Positions 1 through 10,370 are shown, counted from the first letter of the stretch. The stretch: 64,000 nucleotides of DNA from Forficula auricularia (GCA_024734495.1 JALMQS010000030.1:7186191-7250190), one strand, 5' to 3'. Made by a program: numbers and translations. The notes: generated from the letters alone by a model not told the origin.

Positions 1-56
1 ACAATATGGATATAATAAAATAACAGATAGGTATCAGAGAGAAAAAAACAAACTTA

Positions 57-323
57 TTACACTGAAGTGGTTTTTACAATGTGGCTGATGGTTTTTTTGA
101 GTTGGTGAGGAGTTGTGCTGGAAAGGTCAAGATTGGTCGAGTGTTTATTTGCTAGTGTTTGAATTCTGTCAATGGCGTTGGTTTTACCGAAGTTAGTCGA
201 GTGATGTGGAACTACAAACATATCTTGGGATCTCGTGCTATGTGATGGGATTCTAAAATTTAGCTTAGATAGAATTTTTAGACAAAAAGTTAATAAAATT
301 AATCTAATTAAATATCGAAACAA
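57..323 (-). pseudogene. Possible C-terminal remnant of a LINE reverse transcriptase ORF
   Basis: An 88-codon reading frame on the minus strand contains the stretch FVVPHHSTNFGKTNAIDR followed by LDLSS and a K-rich tail. This resembles the extreme C-terminus of many insect Jockey/CR1-like LINE ORF2 proteins, where a VP...TN/G motif precedes an R...L.N...LDL segment. Nothing upstream of it on the same strand (323-450) continues the frame, and no catalytic motif is present. It would be a 5'-truncated dead copy if the reading is right. Chance resemblance cannot be excluded, because the match rests on a pattern rather than on an alignment. Confidence 0.3.
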
Positions 324-2942
324 TCAAACAGTAGGTACATCATCAAAACCTTCTATACCTATAGCTAAATTTCCAACATTACGAATATTTCTTTTACCAC
401 GTGGTCAAGCAACAAGTAGCCGGGTTTTGTTGATCGATAAGTAATCATTCTAAAATGTTATGTGGTCGGTCTTTTCAAACTAACCCAATTCAAGTCATGT
501 TGTTTGGTACGACTATTTCGAAATAATTGACCAAAGGAGGGGCCAGTAGATCTCTTATCTACCTGCTAATTAATATTAGGTTCCTATTTTAAATTATTCA
601 TATAATATTTACACCATTTTTTTTTTTACATATCATATAAGTAATAATATACCGATAGTGGAATTTCTCATAGTATACGGGAAAATATTGTTCATAGGGA
701 AATTATTTTTTCAAATTTTGACCGATCATTGTTTCAAAAATCTATTAATTCAAAAAAAGAGGTTTTTAAAAAGTGTTTATGAGTTTTGGTGGTAAATTAT
801 GTAAGCACAGAGCTGGTATAATAAAGACATGTGGTTATTAGTTAAATGTGCTCTCAAGTCAGCTTTTGGTTTATATTTTTATCAATTTTTTACTCTAAAA
901 CTAAAGATAGGGAGGAGAATTTTTGAGACATACCCACTTTTTTTATTTATTTTTATCCTTATGGCGATTTTTTATTTTAAAAAATTAATTTGTTTGATTT
1001 TAGTATAATATAAAAAATCAACATTGGTAAAATTAATTAAAAAATTGATAATTATATTCAAAAATTGAAAATTTTCATTTATTCTCTTTAATAAAAAAGA
1101 ATTAGAGAACTTAATTCTACACATTTGGATAAATTATTGACCTCTTTGCCAGTTTCAGTTCCTTGAGAATCCGCTAGGGCAGCAGTGGATTAAGAACCAA
1201 AAGCTGTCCCTTTTAGAATAAATCGCGGATGCTGACTGGGAAAATTTAAGAAAAATTATCATGCACAAAACAAAAAAGTGCGAGACTGGCTCGCTTATTG
1301 TGCGTTATATATATTTCTAGCTGAATGATCCTATACTTAAGATCGCCCAGGAGGCAGCAGACAAATAATATATCTTCCAAAATGCTTGAGTCTACAAATT
1401 CGTGATTCTTTGTCGTTGATAAGAAGGGCATGAGTGAATTTGTGGAATTTTTTCATAATTTTACTTTAAACTCCCTCCCCACGTCATTTTAAATTTAAAA
1501 ACTTAATCATAATTCTATTTAAAAAAAGATGTTTACAGGAGTTCCTAACATTTTATGATGAATTTTTTTATATCTGACTCCACAACAAATTAGACCCCCC
1601 CCAAAAAAAAAAACCCATCATATTAAAGGAATGAAGAAGCTATTTTTGTGGTTGATTTAATTTAGAGTTGAAATTTTTTTATTTAAAATCGCACATAATT
1701 AATTATAATACTATATAACTTGTTGAATTCTTAAGGAGTTATAAAGCATAATATGGATAATTACAAAAGGAATCCGTAGTATTTTCTTCTGTTATTCAGA
1801 CTAATTATTTTATATATATATATTTTAAGTACTCACCCGAGCCTTTTTTCGATTGTTTAAAGAATCGAAATTTGTCAATCACTCTATTGTAAACACTTAG
1901 AGAAAGGGTCCGAAACAATTGTTCAATCCTAAGGGCCTCAATTTCTATTTCGACCTCACATGAACATAGGAATGTTCATTAGTTGGAAATATAAGCGTCG
2001 TGGGGTGTTAAAATATTGCAAACCAAAAGACCAGCTTTTGTGAAGGGGTGTTTTTGAAACTGCCCAGGTTTAAAACAACACAGTCCAGTGCCACTGTTGT
2101 TATCGTTCCTTCTTCTGTCGCTTAATCCTCACCCGAAACTTCGTGCTAATTGCTCGTTTCCTGCGGCTTCTTTTCTGAATTTTTGAACAAGGTCCTATTT
2201 CCACAATTGACTTGATTCTCTCCCTCTTTCTTTCTTTTGGTTGCCCTCATTTGATCCTTAAATGCTCTTCAAGATGTCTTTTTGGAAATAGAGAAAGAGA
2301 AAGAGAGCCTGTGGCCATCACAGGTTTAATTGCACTGTGAGGTAAAAGGGAGCCCCCGATTGCAACGGTATATATATAATAATAATAGAAGCGAAAGACA
2401 AGCCTCCGGCCCTTTATATTACCTACAGCAGCCCCCCTCCCTCCCCGACAAACAAAAGTCGAAAAAATAAAAATTATATCCGAAAATGACAAAGACAAGC
2501 GCGAGAAATGAAGAAAGTGTTGTTTTTTTTTTATATAACAGGGATATTATTATTATTTTTTTAATGAAATATAAAAGAAAAAGTTAAAATCGTTAAACAG
2601 GATGAGGGTTAATGAAAAGGGACAAAGGGACACACAACAGGAACTGAGCAATAGGAGAAATAATATCAAATCACAGACCCAAGAGCGATTTGGATCAGAA
2701 CTTGATTTCATCTCCAGATGGTAGTCCCCAAAAAAATAAAGCAGCTCCTGAGTGTTTTAAAATAAAAAAAACAAAACAAAACAATAAACGTTATAACGTA
2801 CGTGATTTTAATAGAAGAAAAATGATTGGGGGATTTTTTTTGGGTGCTGTTTAAAAAGTAAAACGGGGCCCTAATTTGTATCGCTACAATGTTTCTCTGT
2901 TGGTCTGTTAGAGCAATGTAGCTCTCGCCAATTAAATTTCAC
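324..2942. other. Intergenic/intronic AT-rich stretch, no gene recognised
   Basis: No coding region is recognised. The only feature with a partner elsewhere is at 1255-1450: a segment with a TGCGAGACTGGCTCGC motif followed by text shared with 21885-22015, a dispersed repeat. The part at 2010-2500 is less AT-rich and may be single-copy intron sequence. Confidence 0.5.
1255..1450 (+). repeat. Dispersed repeat with GTGCGAGTCGGACTCGCA-type motif, copy 1
   Basis: The segment contains a decayed inverted pair (GCGAGACTGGCTCGC) and then AAAATGCTTGA, TTGTTGATAAGAAG and ATTTTTTCATAATTT blocks that recur in the same order at 21885-22015. A related palindromic core lies near 7148-7170. Family identity is unknown; similar motifs are abundant in insect genomes. 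Confidence 0.5.
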
Positions 2943-2945
2943 TTA

Positions 2946-3140
2946 GGGCCGGTTGTATGTCGCAAAGTAAATGCTTTTACCACTAACACAGGGTAGATGG
3001 TAAATGGAGGGACTGGGATGGCCAATCAGATGACAGGCACATTCAGTGGCTGTCATCTGATTGGCCATCACAGTCCCTCCATTTACCATCTACCTTGGTT
3101 AGCGGTAAAAAGCATTTACTTTGCGACATACAACCGGGCC
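2946..3140 (+). mobile_element. PIF/Harbinger-like MITE, full-length 195-bp copy
   Basis: The element is almost completely palindromic. It starts GGGCCGGTTGTATGTCGC and ends with the near-reverse complement. It is flanked on both sides by TTA (2943-2945 and 3141-3143), the 3-bp TWA duplication expected of PIF/Harbinger elements. Its arms contain the segment that is tandemly amplified at 43.4-45.3 kb, so this copy shows the unexpanded state of that element. A half copy lies at 47233-47342. Confidence 0.75.
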
Positions 3141-3221
3141 TTAGACAGTGAAATTTATAGGTTATATGTGTTCACTTTTCTCCAAATCAAAAATCGCTAT
3201 TGAAACTTTTATCGGATTATT

Positions 3222-3306
3222 TAGAGTTGATATTTTATTAAAATCACACATAATTAATTATAATCATTTATTGAACACGAATAAATAATACAATAAAACT
3301 ACGACG
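3222..3306 (-). repeat. Truncated arm of fold-back family A
   Basis: Carries AAAATCACACATAATTAA, ATTTATTGAACACGAATAA and ACTACGACGT in the order seen in every family-A arm, and breaks off just before the TTCGATCGACTTATTC core. A family-B hairpin follows 20 bp later. Confidence 0.7.
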
Positions 3307-3325
3307 TTATTTATTTAATAAATAA

Positions 3326-3614
3326 TTGAAGGAGGCAATAAAGAGTGTGTCTTCTGCTGGAATTATAAGTTTTATTTATAACGAGACTATAGTTTCGAGG
3401 GATTTGCCCTCTTCATCAGTCTAGTACAATTGATTTGGCTTCACTTTAATTAATTCCTGTCAATCAATTGTAATAGACTGATGAAGAGGGCAAAGCTCTC
3501 GAAACTATAGTCTCGTTATAAATACAATTTATAATTCCAGCAGAAGACACACTCTTTTATTGCCTCCTTCAATTTATAAAAATTCTGCTACCCTCGGCAC
3601 AAAAACTTTCAATT
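3326..3614. repeat. Fold-back element, family B, both arms present
   Basis: The left arm reads TTGAAGGAGGCAATAAAGAG, then the TCTTCTGCTGGAATTATAA block, then GAGACTATAGTTTCGAGGG; the right arm repeats this in reverse complement and ends at CCTCGGCACAAAAACTTTC. The two arms are about 110 bp and separated by roughly 45 bp. Each arm contains a hammerhead-like core (minus strand 3381-3424, plus strand 3475-3515). Other family-B copies or pieces are at 9591-9851, 10371-10600, 46995-47090, 54390-54545 and 54861-55330. Confidence 0.75.
3475..3515 (+). ncRNA. Hammerhead-ribozyme-like motif (family B)
   Basis: Seen: CTGATGAA, a short stem-loop (GAG ... CTC), GAAA, the palindrome CTATAG, then TC. This matches the hammerhead order CUGANGA / helix II / GAAA / helix III / UH. 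The helix III equivalent is self-complementary, as in type-I hammerheads proposed to act as dimers. Helix I pairing is weak here (AGA against TCG). One extra nucleotide sits between the conserved A9 and helix II, as in all the families in this window. Activity is unknown. Confidence 0.45.
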
Positions 3615-3659
3615 CAATAAATAATATTAAATTATTTAACCATTTAAACTCCTAATCAC

Positions 3660-4232
3660 ATCACCTAAAGCTGGAAGATTATTTTAATGAATTGGCTAAG
3701 GGGCCAGTGATTGAAATAAAAGTTATCTCTTATTTAATCCTTTATTTTAAGCAGGCGTAATAAATATTTTTTTAATGAAAATGATGAGAGAAGGAGTTAC
3801 ACCAAGAAGGTGAAACCCCTAAATGCCTGGGTTGGCCCCTCCATCGTGAAAAGAGGAAGAAATAATTTTATGGGTTGGGCGGGGGTCGAAGGTATCTGTG
3901 GATACGGGTCTTAAATAGCTGAAGGTTATAAGTCGCGGGAAAGATGGTGGCAGGAAGCAAGTTCCAGTCTCTGGAGGTCATAGGGATAAAAGAGTTGTCG
4001 AAAGCGATATATTACACGTTACACCGCTGCCCTTCTTCAGTCAGCTGGAAAACATCAGTGCATGTTTTAAATTTTTGTTTTAAACTTTTTATAATAAAAT
4101 TTTTAAATATTAGAATTGAGGTTTATTTACTATTCACCCAAGTCACAAAAACAGGCACAGTTGATCTCCAGCAGACGTTTTACATATAGAATCATTTCAC
4201 TGGTAACAAACAATTATTTCATTGGCCTTGGG
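3660..4232 (-). repeat. Family F element, minus orientation, decayed copy
   Basis: Blocks at 3680-3730 (AATTGGCTAAGGGGCCAGTG) and 4136-4232 (CCCAAGTCACAAAAACAGG through CCTTGGGGCC) are reverse complements of the ends of the better copy at 37977-38298. The middle has CTGCCCTTCTTCAGTCAG at 4027-4044, the reverse complement of a CTGACTGAAGAAGGGCAG motif that corresponds to the hammerhead-like position of family F but has lost its GAAAC part. Text between is unrelated or decayed. Confidence 0.5.
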
Positions 4233-4700
4233 GCCTTACCACAATGTTGACAATTATTAATTAGATTAGAGAATAAAGAATAGATTTCTGGTAAGTCAGT
4301 TGGTTATTAAGAGAGTCCCAGGCTCGAACACCGGCCGATCCTTTTGTTTATAATTTTCATTTATTCTCTAATTTAATTTATTAAATTTTTGTTATACCTA
4401 CTTCAATTTTTTTTCAAAATATCTATTAGTAGTATATGTTGTTGTTTGTCCCCCTAGAGAGCGCGTTTGTAGGTGGTTTTTCTCCAAAACCGGGAGTCCC
4501 CGATTGAGAGAGAGCCACTTGCTCTGTTCACTTTTATTATCCTACATTGAAAGGGGCTCGAAAACTCCCCTCTCCAAAAACGATTAATAGCACCTGAACA
4601 CTCGCTCAGCACTATTTATATTTAAATTTCGTGTCCAATTCTATTATATATATTCATGATTTACATTTTTTTTTAATAATTTTATTTTATTCTATTATTG
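4233..4700. other. AT-rich spacer, no gene recognised
   Basis: No coding sequence. A segment at 4285-4345 has a GGCTCGAACACCGGCCG stretch that looks like a decayed tRNA-type B box, possibly an old SINE, but no A box or tail could be defined. Confidence 0.4.
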
Positions 4701-4706
4701 ATTTAA

Positions 4707-5032
4707 CCAGTTGCGAGGCCCGCCTTTGGCGAGTATCTTGCTGGGCCTCTGGGCTCCGTAGTGGGTTTTAAAATAATAATGAAGATAAGGACGAGTTTAT
4801 TATACAAATATTAATACAAATTAATGTAATTGTATCATAAATCAAAATAATAATTTAAATTTCCTAATTTTAATACATTTTATTTGTCATGAACCATTAG
4901 TAGATTTTAAAATAATAATTAAAATTTCATAATTTTAATTATTATTATTTAATATTTTTTATTTGTCATTAACTATTAGTGGGTTTAAAAAGTCACGTCG
5001 GCGCGCAAGATGATTATAATAATAAGTATAGA
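4707..5032 (-). mobile_element. Non-autonomous Helitron (326 bp)
   Basis: On the minus strand it begins TCTATACTTATTATTATAAT and ends with a short GC-rich hairpin (CGCC/GGCG) followed by CTCGCAACTGG and then host T. A TC start, a hairpin near the 3' end, a CTRR terminus and insertion between host A and T are the Helitron hallmarks. The internal CCCACTAATAGTTCATGAC block recurs in related elements at 6605, 31656 and 58160. No Rep or helicase coding sequence is present. Confidence 0.65.
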
Positions 5033-5186
5033 TATAATTATTGTTGATATTCTTAAAGGTCACTGATGCCTTCTTCACGTATAGACATAAGATTTCATTG
5101 TAAGTTAGTTGTGTACTCACGGCCATCTTCAGCAGTGTTTTATAAAAGATTGGAGTAATTTTTGGAGACGGACTGATAAGTTAATT

Positions 5187-5420
5187 AAGTGGATATTGAT
5201 TGATGAGGCAGTCCAAAAAATAAGATAATTTTAACTTTATTTTTATTCAAAAAACCGACGTTTCGGAGGCTATTCCTCCTTCTTCTGGATTTTGAAACTC
5301 ACTTCACTGACTTTTCAAAACCCCGAAGAAGGAGGGAATAGCCTCCGAAACGTCGGTTTTTGAATAAAAATAAAGTTAAAATTATCTTCTTTTTTTGGAC
5401 TGCCTCATCAATATCCACTT
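5187..5420. repeat. Fold-back element, family E, complete
   Basis: Arms start AAGTGGATATTGATTGATG and end with the reverse complement CATCAATATCCACTT. Each arm bears a hammerhead-like core (minus 5251-5290, plus 5317-5360). The loop holds CTTCACTGACTTTTCAAAAC. Other copies: 54577-54830 and a rearranged one at 58301-58654. Confidence 0.8.
5317..5360 (+). ncRNA. Hammerhead-ribozyme-like motif (family E), well-paired copy
   Basis: Read 5' to 3': AAAACC (helix I), CCGAAGAA (core CUGANGA with U4 changed to C, plus one A), GGAGG, loop GGAATAG region, CCTCC (5-bp helix II), GAAA, CG, TC (minimal palindromic helix III and cleavage site), GGTTTT (helix I, 6 perfect pairs with the first block). Everything required for a type-I hammerhead is in order except U4. 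The same helix I is kept in the 54.7-kb copy. Confidence 0.5.
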
Positions 5421-5873
5421 GAGTATAGATATAGATGGATAGATGTTTCGAATAAAAAAGAACTGTAAGCTGAATAACTCAAAGTAGACGGAATAAAAAC
5501 AAGCTTTTATTTAAATGCTCTAAAAAAAAGAAAATAAACTTTGAAGTAAATTAAACCCATTATTTTGTTACATTATAGAATTTTAAACCAACATACTTAC
5601 ATACAAACAAACAAACATTGCAAGCTAAATAAAAGCTTGTAACTAGGTTCAAATCAGCGGTTGGATTGTGGGCTTAAACCGAGTGGATTGGTTATGAAAT
5701 TGTATGTAGAAGAAAAAAAGAGTATAATTAATATTAAATGGTTGAATTGGAGTCGAAGGTAATCTTGGAGTCGTGTCTTGAAAGTTTAAATTAAGGAAAG
5801 TAAAAAAATAATACGAAAATAAAAGTCATAGAAATAAAATATTTAAGGATTTTTTGTATCAAAAATACTAGAT
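5421..5873. other. AT-rich spacer, no gene recognised
   Basis: Nothing recognisable beyond simple AT sequence and short direct repeats (ACAAACAAACAAACA near 5605). Confidence 0.4.
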
Positions 5874-6097
5874 GAGGACTGGACAAAATAATCAAAAACA
5901 CAGAACTTTTATCAAATCGTCCAGAAGTTTCGTCAATTTATTTTGACTTCCTCAAAGAGATTATGATGTTTTGTCGAATAGTGAAATTGTTTTTTGACAA
6001 AGAATGGGCTACTGAAGGAAGTCAAAATAAATTGACGAAACGTCTGTGGCAGATTTGATAAAACCTCTGTGTTTTTTTATTATTTTGTCCAGTCCTC
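5874..6097. repeat. Fold-back element, family D, short copy
   Basis: Outer arms GAGGACTGGACAAAATAAT and its reverse complement enclose hammerhead-like cores on the minus (5921-5956) and plus (6007-6047) strands. The interior GAAATTGTTTTTTGACAAAG is shared with the longer family-D copy at 30484-30978, so this copy looks like an internally deleted version of it. Confidence 0.75.
6007..6047 (+). ncRNA. Hammerhead-like motif (family D, short copy)
   Basis: CTGAAGGAA, then GTCAA/TTGAC as a perfect 5-bp helix II around AATAAA, then GAAACGTC. The core has one extra nucleotide relative to CUGANGA, so this copy is probably less competent than the minus-strand motif at 30538-30575. Confidence 0.35.
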
Positions 6098-6604
6098 TAC
6101 TATTTATTATGGACACGAGTGATTCAATATATTTAAGGATATTTGTTCAATGTTTCCAAATCCTGGCCTATCAGCCTTTATTTATTTTAATTCATCAGAA
6201 TATATGCCATGGCTAGGGTAGATTTAAAAACAAAAAATAAACGGAAAAGTTTTAAGGATGGACCAAGGGACAAGGTAGCTAGACAAGGCCGGCACATCGC
6301 TATTAATTTTATGGCTCATTTTTGAGCTGCATTCTGGGTGGCATGACACAATACTTGGAATACTCTCTTTACAGGTAACGTACCGACCAATTCGGAAGTA
6401 GGCGCAAAAGAGCTTTCTCATTTGAACAGAAAACCAAATTTCTTCTTTGAAGTGGGGTTTATATTTCAAAGATAATACTGTAAATACAGACTGTTTCACT
6501 TGTTGACGTGCGTGTTTCTTTTTTAAGCTTCAAATTTAAAACACGGAACCCTCATAATGACTATAACTCATAATGTTTGAATGTTTGTCGGAGCATAGCT
6601 CCTA
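6098..6604. other. Spacer without recognisable gene
   Basis: A 91-codon minus-strand open frame (6224-6499) shows no family resemblance, and nothing around it supports a gene. Confidence 0.4.
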
Positions 6605-6790
6605 TCTATACTTATTATAATCGGCTTGTGGGACGACACAGACGAGTTTTTTTCAATTTTAAATCCCACTAATAGTTCATGACAAATAAAATTTATTAAA
6701 ATTACGAAATTTAAATTATTATTTTAAAACCCATTGCGGATCACAGGGAGTGTAGCCAGCCACCTGACCAGTAAGATGCCCGTCGTTGGA
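6605..6790 (+). mobile_element. Helitron 5' end and body, 3' end not identified
   Basis: Starts after host A with TCTATACTTATTATAATCGG and continues into CCCACTAATAGTTCATGAC, AAATAAAATTTATTAAAATT and GTAGCCAGCCACCTGACC, blocks shared with the element at 31656-32297. The expected hairpin and CTRR terminus are not clear, so the copy is truncated or mutated. Confidence 0.5.
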
Positions 6791-7139
6791 TACAAATTTG
6801 AAATTGACAAGTAAATATGAATTCATTTTCTCCGAAATCAAAAATAATATTAAAATTTGAATTAAATGATTATTTTGGGAAAAGATGAATTTTTGAGGGG
6901 TCGAAAATAAAAATTATTTTTTATCATAAATTATGACCTTATGAGGTATTTTTGAAAATATTTTTTTAAGGCTTTTTTTAGATTTAATTCACTTAAAAAT
7001 GACCTGATTAGATATAGCCTCAAATTGGATATTTTTAGGTGATTTTCGCATAACTTAAAATTATTAAAAAATTCTCTTCTTCTTATCAACTACAAATAAA
7101 AGAACGAAAATTGATTTATTAAGTATTTTGGAAGAAGAT

Positions 7140-7180
7140 ATAGGATGTGCGAGTCCGGCTCGCACTTAGCCGGTTTGGGG
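7140..7180 (+). repeat. Small palindromic motif GTGCGAGTCCGGCTCGCAC
   Basis: A near-perfect palindrome related to the motifs at 1281-1300 and 21891-21909; likely a remnant of the same dispersed repeat. Confidence 0.4.
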
Positions 7181-7434
7181 GCTTGTTTCCTTTCTTCAGG
7201 TTTCTCTTTGATCAGTCCTTCTTGTTTATCTTAACCTTTTCTGTCATTCATTCAGTTGACATGTCTTTGCTCACTCCACTACTAACTTTTGTCATAAATT
7301 GAAGAAAATGTTCCATTTAAGTGCAATACATAATTGATTCTAAATCATAGAAAAATAGAGCATACATAATTTCAGGTATTAGGTTGAGTTTGAAGATACC
7401 TCTAAAGGTGTATTTTGAAGAATTAAAGATTTTA

Positions 7435-7592
7435 GGACGTGTAACTAAAATCGGAGTGGGTGCTTATACTTTTGAGAACGATCGCAAAATAAGTCGATCG
7501 AAACGTCGTAGTTTATTGTATTATTTATTCGTGTTCAATAAATAATTATAATTAATTATGGGTGATTTTAATAAAATTACAACTCTTAAATA
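7435..7592 (+). repeat. Single right arm of fold-back family A
   Basis: Carries AAAATCGGAGTGGGTGCTTA, then TTGAGAACGATCGC, AAGTCGATCGAAACGTCGTAG, TTTATTCGTGTTCAATAAAT and AATTAATTATGGGTGATTTT. The left arm is missing. The hammerhead-like part lies at about 7468-7510. Confidence 0.7.
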
Positions 7593-7667
7593 TAAACACT
7601 TATTAGATACTAATTGAAAAAAGGGGGAACACATAGAAAACTGTGAGGGCTTTGAGAAGGTTCCGGG

Positions 7668-7837
7668 CGAGGGGTGAACCGCGATTGGAATTAGGTGTAC
7701 ACGTCTTTGGAATTATGTGGAATTATTTTGGAATTAATTAGATAATGCCACATCATCTATTGTCTTTTACTTGGAAATGAAAGTGGAAGTGATGGTAGGT
7801 GTATAGTACATGATATTAGGTCGCGGTTCACCCTTCG
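7668..7837 (+). mobile_element. hAT-like MITE with CGAGGGGTGAACCGCGA ends
   Basis: Begins CGAGGGGTGAACCGCGATTG and ends TCGCGGTTCACCCTTCG. Flanking octamers GTTCCGGG and GTTTTGAG differ only at three positions by C-to-T or G-to-A changes, as expected for a decayed 8-bp duplication. Better-preserved relatives at 14770-14873 and 56286-57212 have identical 8-bp duplications, which supports assignment to hAT. Confidence 0.65.
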
Positions 7838-8528
7838 GTTTTGAGGATGAATATGAAAGACTGGTGGGTGGGTTTAAGTGGACAAATAGACTACAGACTA
7901 CTGGAGAAGATAAAGAAGATATTCGAGGGACCAAAAGATTGAGGAAACTGGAGCAAGAAACCTAAACCCCATAAGGATTATGGTTATTAGCAATTTTTTT
8001 ATTCAAATGTATATAATGTCAGTGTATTTACCTAATGCACTATTATTTTGTAGTTAGAGTTCGTGGCTGTGATAAAACTGTATTAGAACAACAGGTTAAC
8101 TGAAGATGGTCAAATAAATTCAGGCCGAAACGTTTTATTCAGGGTGTTTTATTGAACCCAGCGCATCCAAATTTGGCTGATACTTACCTCCTCCTTCATT
8201 GAATATTATTATTTTGTATATAAAAAAAAATACGATGTTGGCCTATAATTGATTTTTAGAGTGTTCATGATATAGGGGTAAAAAACGATAAATTATGAAT
8301 ATAAATGTTAAGTGTAAAAGACGAAACCTCAAGTCAAAAAAACTATTAATTAATTCCAATATTAGTGAGTTTCTTAACGAGAGTTCAAAACACTGTACCT
8401 ACACATTCTCAATAGTAAAAGAAATAGATTAAGAGTTGAAATTTTATAAAAATTACGCATAATTAATTATAATTAATAATAATAATAAATAACAATTAAT
8501 TCACGAAATTAACAACAATTAATCCACA
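7838..8528. other. Spacer with a hammerhead-like solo motif and a family-A scrap
   Basis: Holds the solo family-H motif at 8096-8137 and a fragment of the outer part of family A at 8429-8480 (GAGTTGAAATTTTATAAAAA then CATAATTAATTATAATTA). No gene seen. Confidence 0.45.
8096..8137 (+). ncRNA. Hammerhead-like motif (family H)
   Basis: TTAA, CTGAAGAT, GGTC ... GGCC (4-bp helix II with one G-U), GAAA, CG, TT, then TTAT, which pairs three bases with the leading TTAA. No inverted partner arm is seen nearby. Confidence 0.4.
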
Positions 8529-8531
8529 TTA

Positions 8532-8625
8532 TGCGGGTCAGGTTAGCCGAGGGGTTGGCGTACCAGCCTGTTAATCAAGTGGACCCGGGTTCGAATACGA
8601 CTCGAGGCAACCGGCTAAAATATGA
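8532..8625 (+). mobile_element. tRNA-derived SINE head (Ser/Leu-like)
   Basis: GGTTAGCCGAGGGGTTGGCG resembles a pol III A box of a class-II tRNA and GGGTTCGAATAC a B box, 50 bp apart. The sequence then leaves the tRNA-like part at CGGCTAAAATATGATCCCTG. The 59.7-kb SINE has a similar head. Tail and target duplication were not found, so this may be a 3'-truncated copy. Confidence 0.55.
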
Positions 8626-8639
8626 TCCCTGCATAGAAG

Positions 8640-9100
8640 TCTTAATTTAATAATTAATATATCGTAAATTTTGTGATGGCTAGAAGGACCAAAAATCCAC
8701 ATCAAGAATATTATACATTACATAGTTAAAATTAATCACAAAAATAAAAGCTTCAACAGCTTCATTGTTGATAAATAGTTGGATGTATTATAAGAAAAAA
8801 GTTATTTTTAAAAAGGAAATGTCTTGTGAATATTACCTAAAGACCCCTTTATCTATCAATTTAATATTATGTCTATAGGTATATTATATACTATACAAAT
8901 TAATTGTTGAAACTTAATTTACATTGAAGAGATATTTGTGGAAAAATGTGATATTATATTAAATTTGTGATTAAAAAAAAAATCTGCCGTGACCTAAGCA
9001 TACCAGGTGACTTTAGCAGACACCTGTCCCCCTCATCATATTAATAAGATTTTATTTCTTATTTCCTACAACACAACAAGTAAATATATTATGTAGTAAT
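8640..9100. other. AT-rich spacer, no gene recognised
   Basis: No coding or RNA gene recognised. Mostly AT-rich text with one TGACCTAAGCATACCAGGTG stretch. Confidence 0.4.
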
Positions 9101-9398
9101 GAAAATCTTGTCATCATAGGTATTAATTGAAAAACTTATTTTTCAGCAGTATTTTAATTTTAAATGGTGATTTTTGTAAATTTATCCATATATCGTAAAA
9201 GCACCAGTAGTGGGCCATGTACCTGTAGTGCCACATGCAAGAAAAGTGTAAAAATTAGCTTATCCAACTTTGAAAAATAGCGCTATATAAGTGGATCGTT
9301 TTTGTGCAAATTCAATAATAGATTGTTAGGTATGGTTAGACATACCTAACAATGGTTAGACATACATAACAATCTATTATTGTATTTCCACAAAAAAA

Positions 9399-9442
9399 GG
9401 TCCTCTGAACAAGGAATATTGTACAAGATTTCCGAAATATTT
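9399..9442 (+). ncRNA. Decayed hammerhead-like motif (family G)
   Basis: CTCTGAACAAGGAA ... TTCCGAAATATTTGG retains a 4-bp helix II (GGAA/TTCC) and GAAAT, but the CTGANGA core is mutated. The intact-looking version is at 23622-23666. Confidence 0.3.
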
Positions 9443-9590
9443 GGATAAATTAAAAAACCAGAGGCGACTGTGGGTCAGTGGTTAGAGTGTCGGGTCGTTG
9501 ACTCGAAGTACGCTGGTTCGAGACTGAGTCTCGGCAGATCAGATATTTGCAGTCGCCTCCACTTGGAAAGCAATGGCAACCTACCAAATG

Positions 9591-9851
9591 TATTAAATTG
9601 AAAGTTTTTGCCGAGAGTAGCAGAATTTTTATATATTGAAGGAGACAATAAAAGAGTGTGTCTTCTGCTGGAATTATAAATTTTATTTATTTATAACGAG
9701 ACTATAGTTTCGAGGGCTTTGCCCTCTTCATCAGTCTATTACAATGTATTCACAGGAATTAATTTATGAACGAAAGTTTTACATTTTTCATGTGGTATAA
9801 ATAAAATTTATAATTCCAGCAGAAGACACACTCTTTTATTGTCTCCTTCAA
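9591..9851. repeat. Fold-back element, family B, nested in the SINE
   Basis: Begins ATTAAATTGAAAGTTTTTGC and GAGAGTAGCAGAA, then the GAGTGTGTCTTCTGCTGG block; ends with the reverse complement CCAGCAGAAGACACACTC. Only the left arm keeps the hammerhead-like core (minus strand 9697-9738); the right arm is internally deleted. TACCAAA occurs on both sides (9583 region and 9852-9858) and may be the target duplication. Confidence 0.7.
9697..9738 (-). ncRNA. Hammerhead-like motif (family B, 9.7-kb copy)
   Basis: On the minus strand: CTGATGAA, GAGGGC ... GCCCTC (a perfect 6-bp helix II around AAA), GAAA, CTATAG, TC. This is a complete core with a palindromic helix III. Confidence 0.45.
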
Positions 9852-10370
9852 TACCAAAAGTATAATTGCCTAGTAACCTCTCCAAACTAGTCGTTCGGAG
9901 CCGGCGTTAAAAAGTAGGTCCCGTATATCTGTGTAAAAACAGCTAAACACATTCAGCACAGGTATATATGGAGAGGAGCCGAAACGCCAGGGAGACCTGA
10001 TATGGCATTTAAAAGAAGAAGAAAAAACCATCTTAAGCTTTTCACTTAATACTTATAAGAATCCTCAGATCCACCGTGAATCAAGATATCTTGTCATCAT
10101 ATTCATAGACAGCCCTAAGACTGGCTTGACGCAACTAGAGATCTCTATTTAAAATAGTGTGTTCCTGATAAGATGTCGAGAACTTTTCACAGTCAATTTT
10201 TAAAAAAATTTTCTGTATATTTTTTGTGTTAATAAATTTTTTTGAACTCACCAAATTATCAGTAAAAAAATATTTTGCGTTGTTCACTAATCAAGACAAA
10301 TCATTTGATATGGTCCAAAATTTCACTACATTTGAAGAATTTTTGAGTAAAATAAATAAAAACATAACAA

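Larger units (their letters stand above)
9461..10021 (+). mobile_element. tRNA-derived SINE, about 300 bp, interrupted by a fold-back element
   Basis: Head: GTGGGTCAGTGGTTAGAGTG (A box) and GCTGGTTCGAGACTGAG (B box). Body: GCAATGGCAACC, GTAACCTCTCC, GGAGCCGGCG and CACATTCAGCACAGG. Tail: AAGAAGAAGAAAAAA. Perfect 9-bp duplications AAAAAACCA flank the whole unit at 9452-9460 and 10022-10030. A family-B hairpin occupies 9591-9851 within it. No protein is encoded, as expected for a SINE. Confidence 0.75.
9101..10062. repeat. Family G fold-back element broken by a SINE and a family-B hairpin
   Basis: The left arm (9115-9200, ATTTTAATTTTAAATGGTG) and the right arm (9399-9460, continuing at 10031-10060 with AAGCTTTTCACTTAATACTT) match the intact copy at 23205-23745. 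The right arm is split by a SINE with 9-bp target duplications (AAAAAACCA at 9452-9460 and 10022-10030), and that SINE is itself split by a family-B hairpin. The loop contains a separate hairpin at 9313-9383 built on AATAGATTGTTAGGTATG. Confidence 0.65.
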
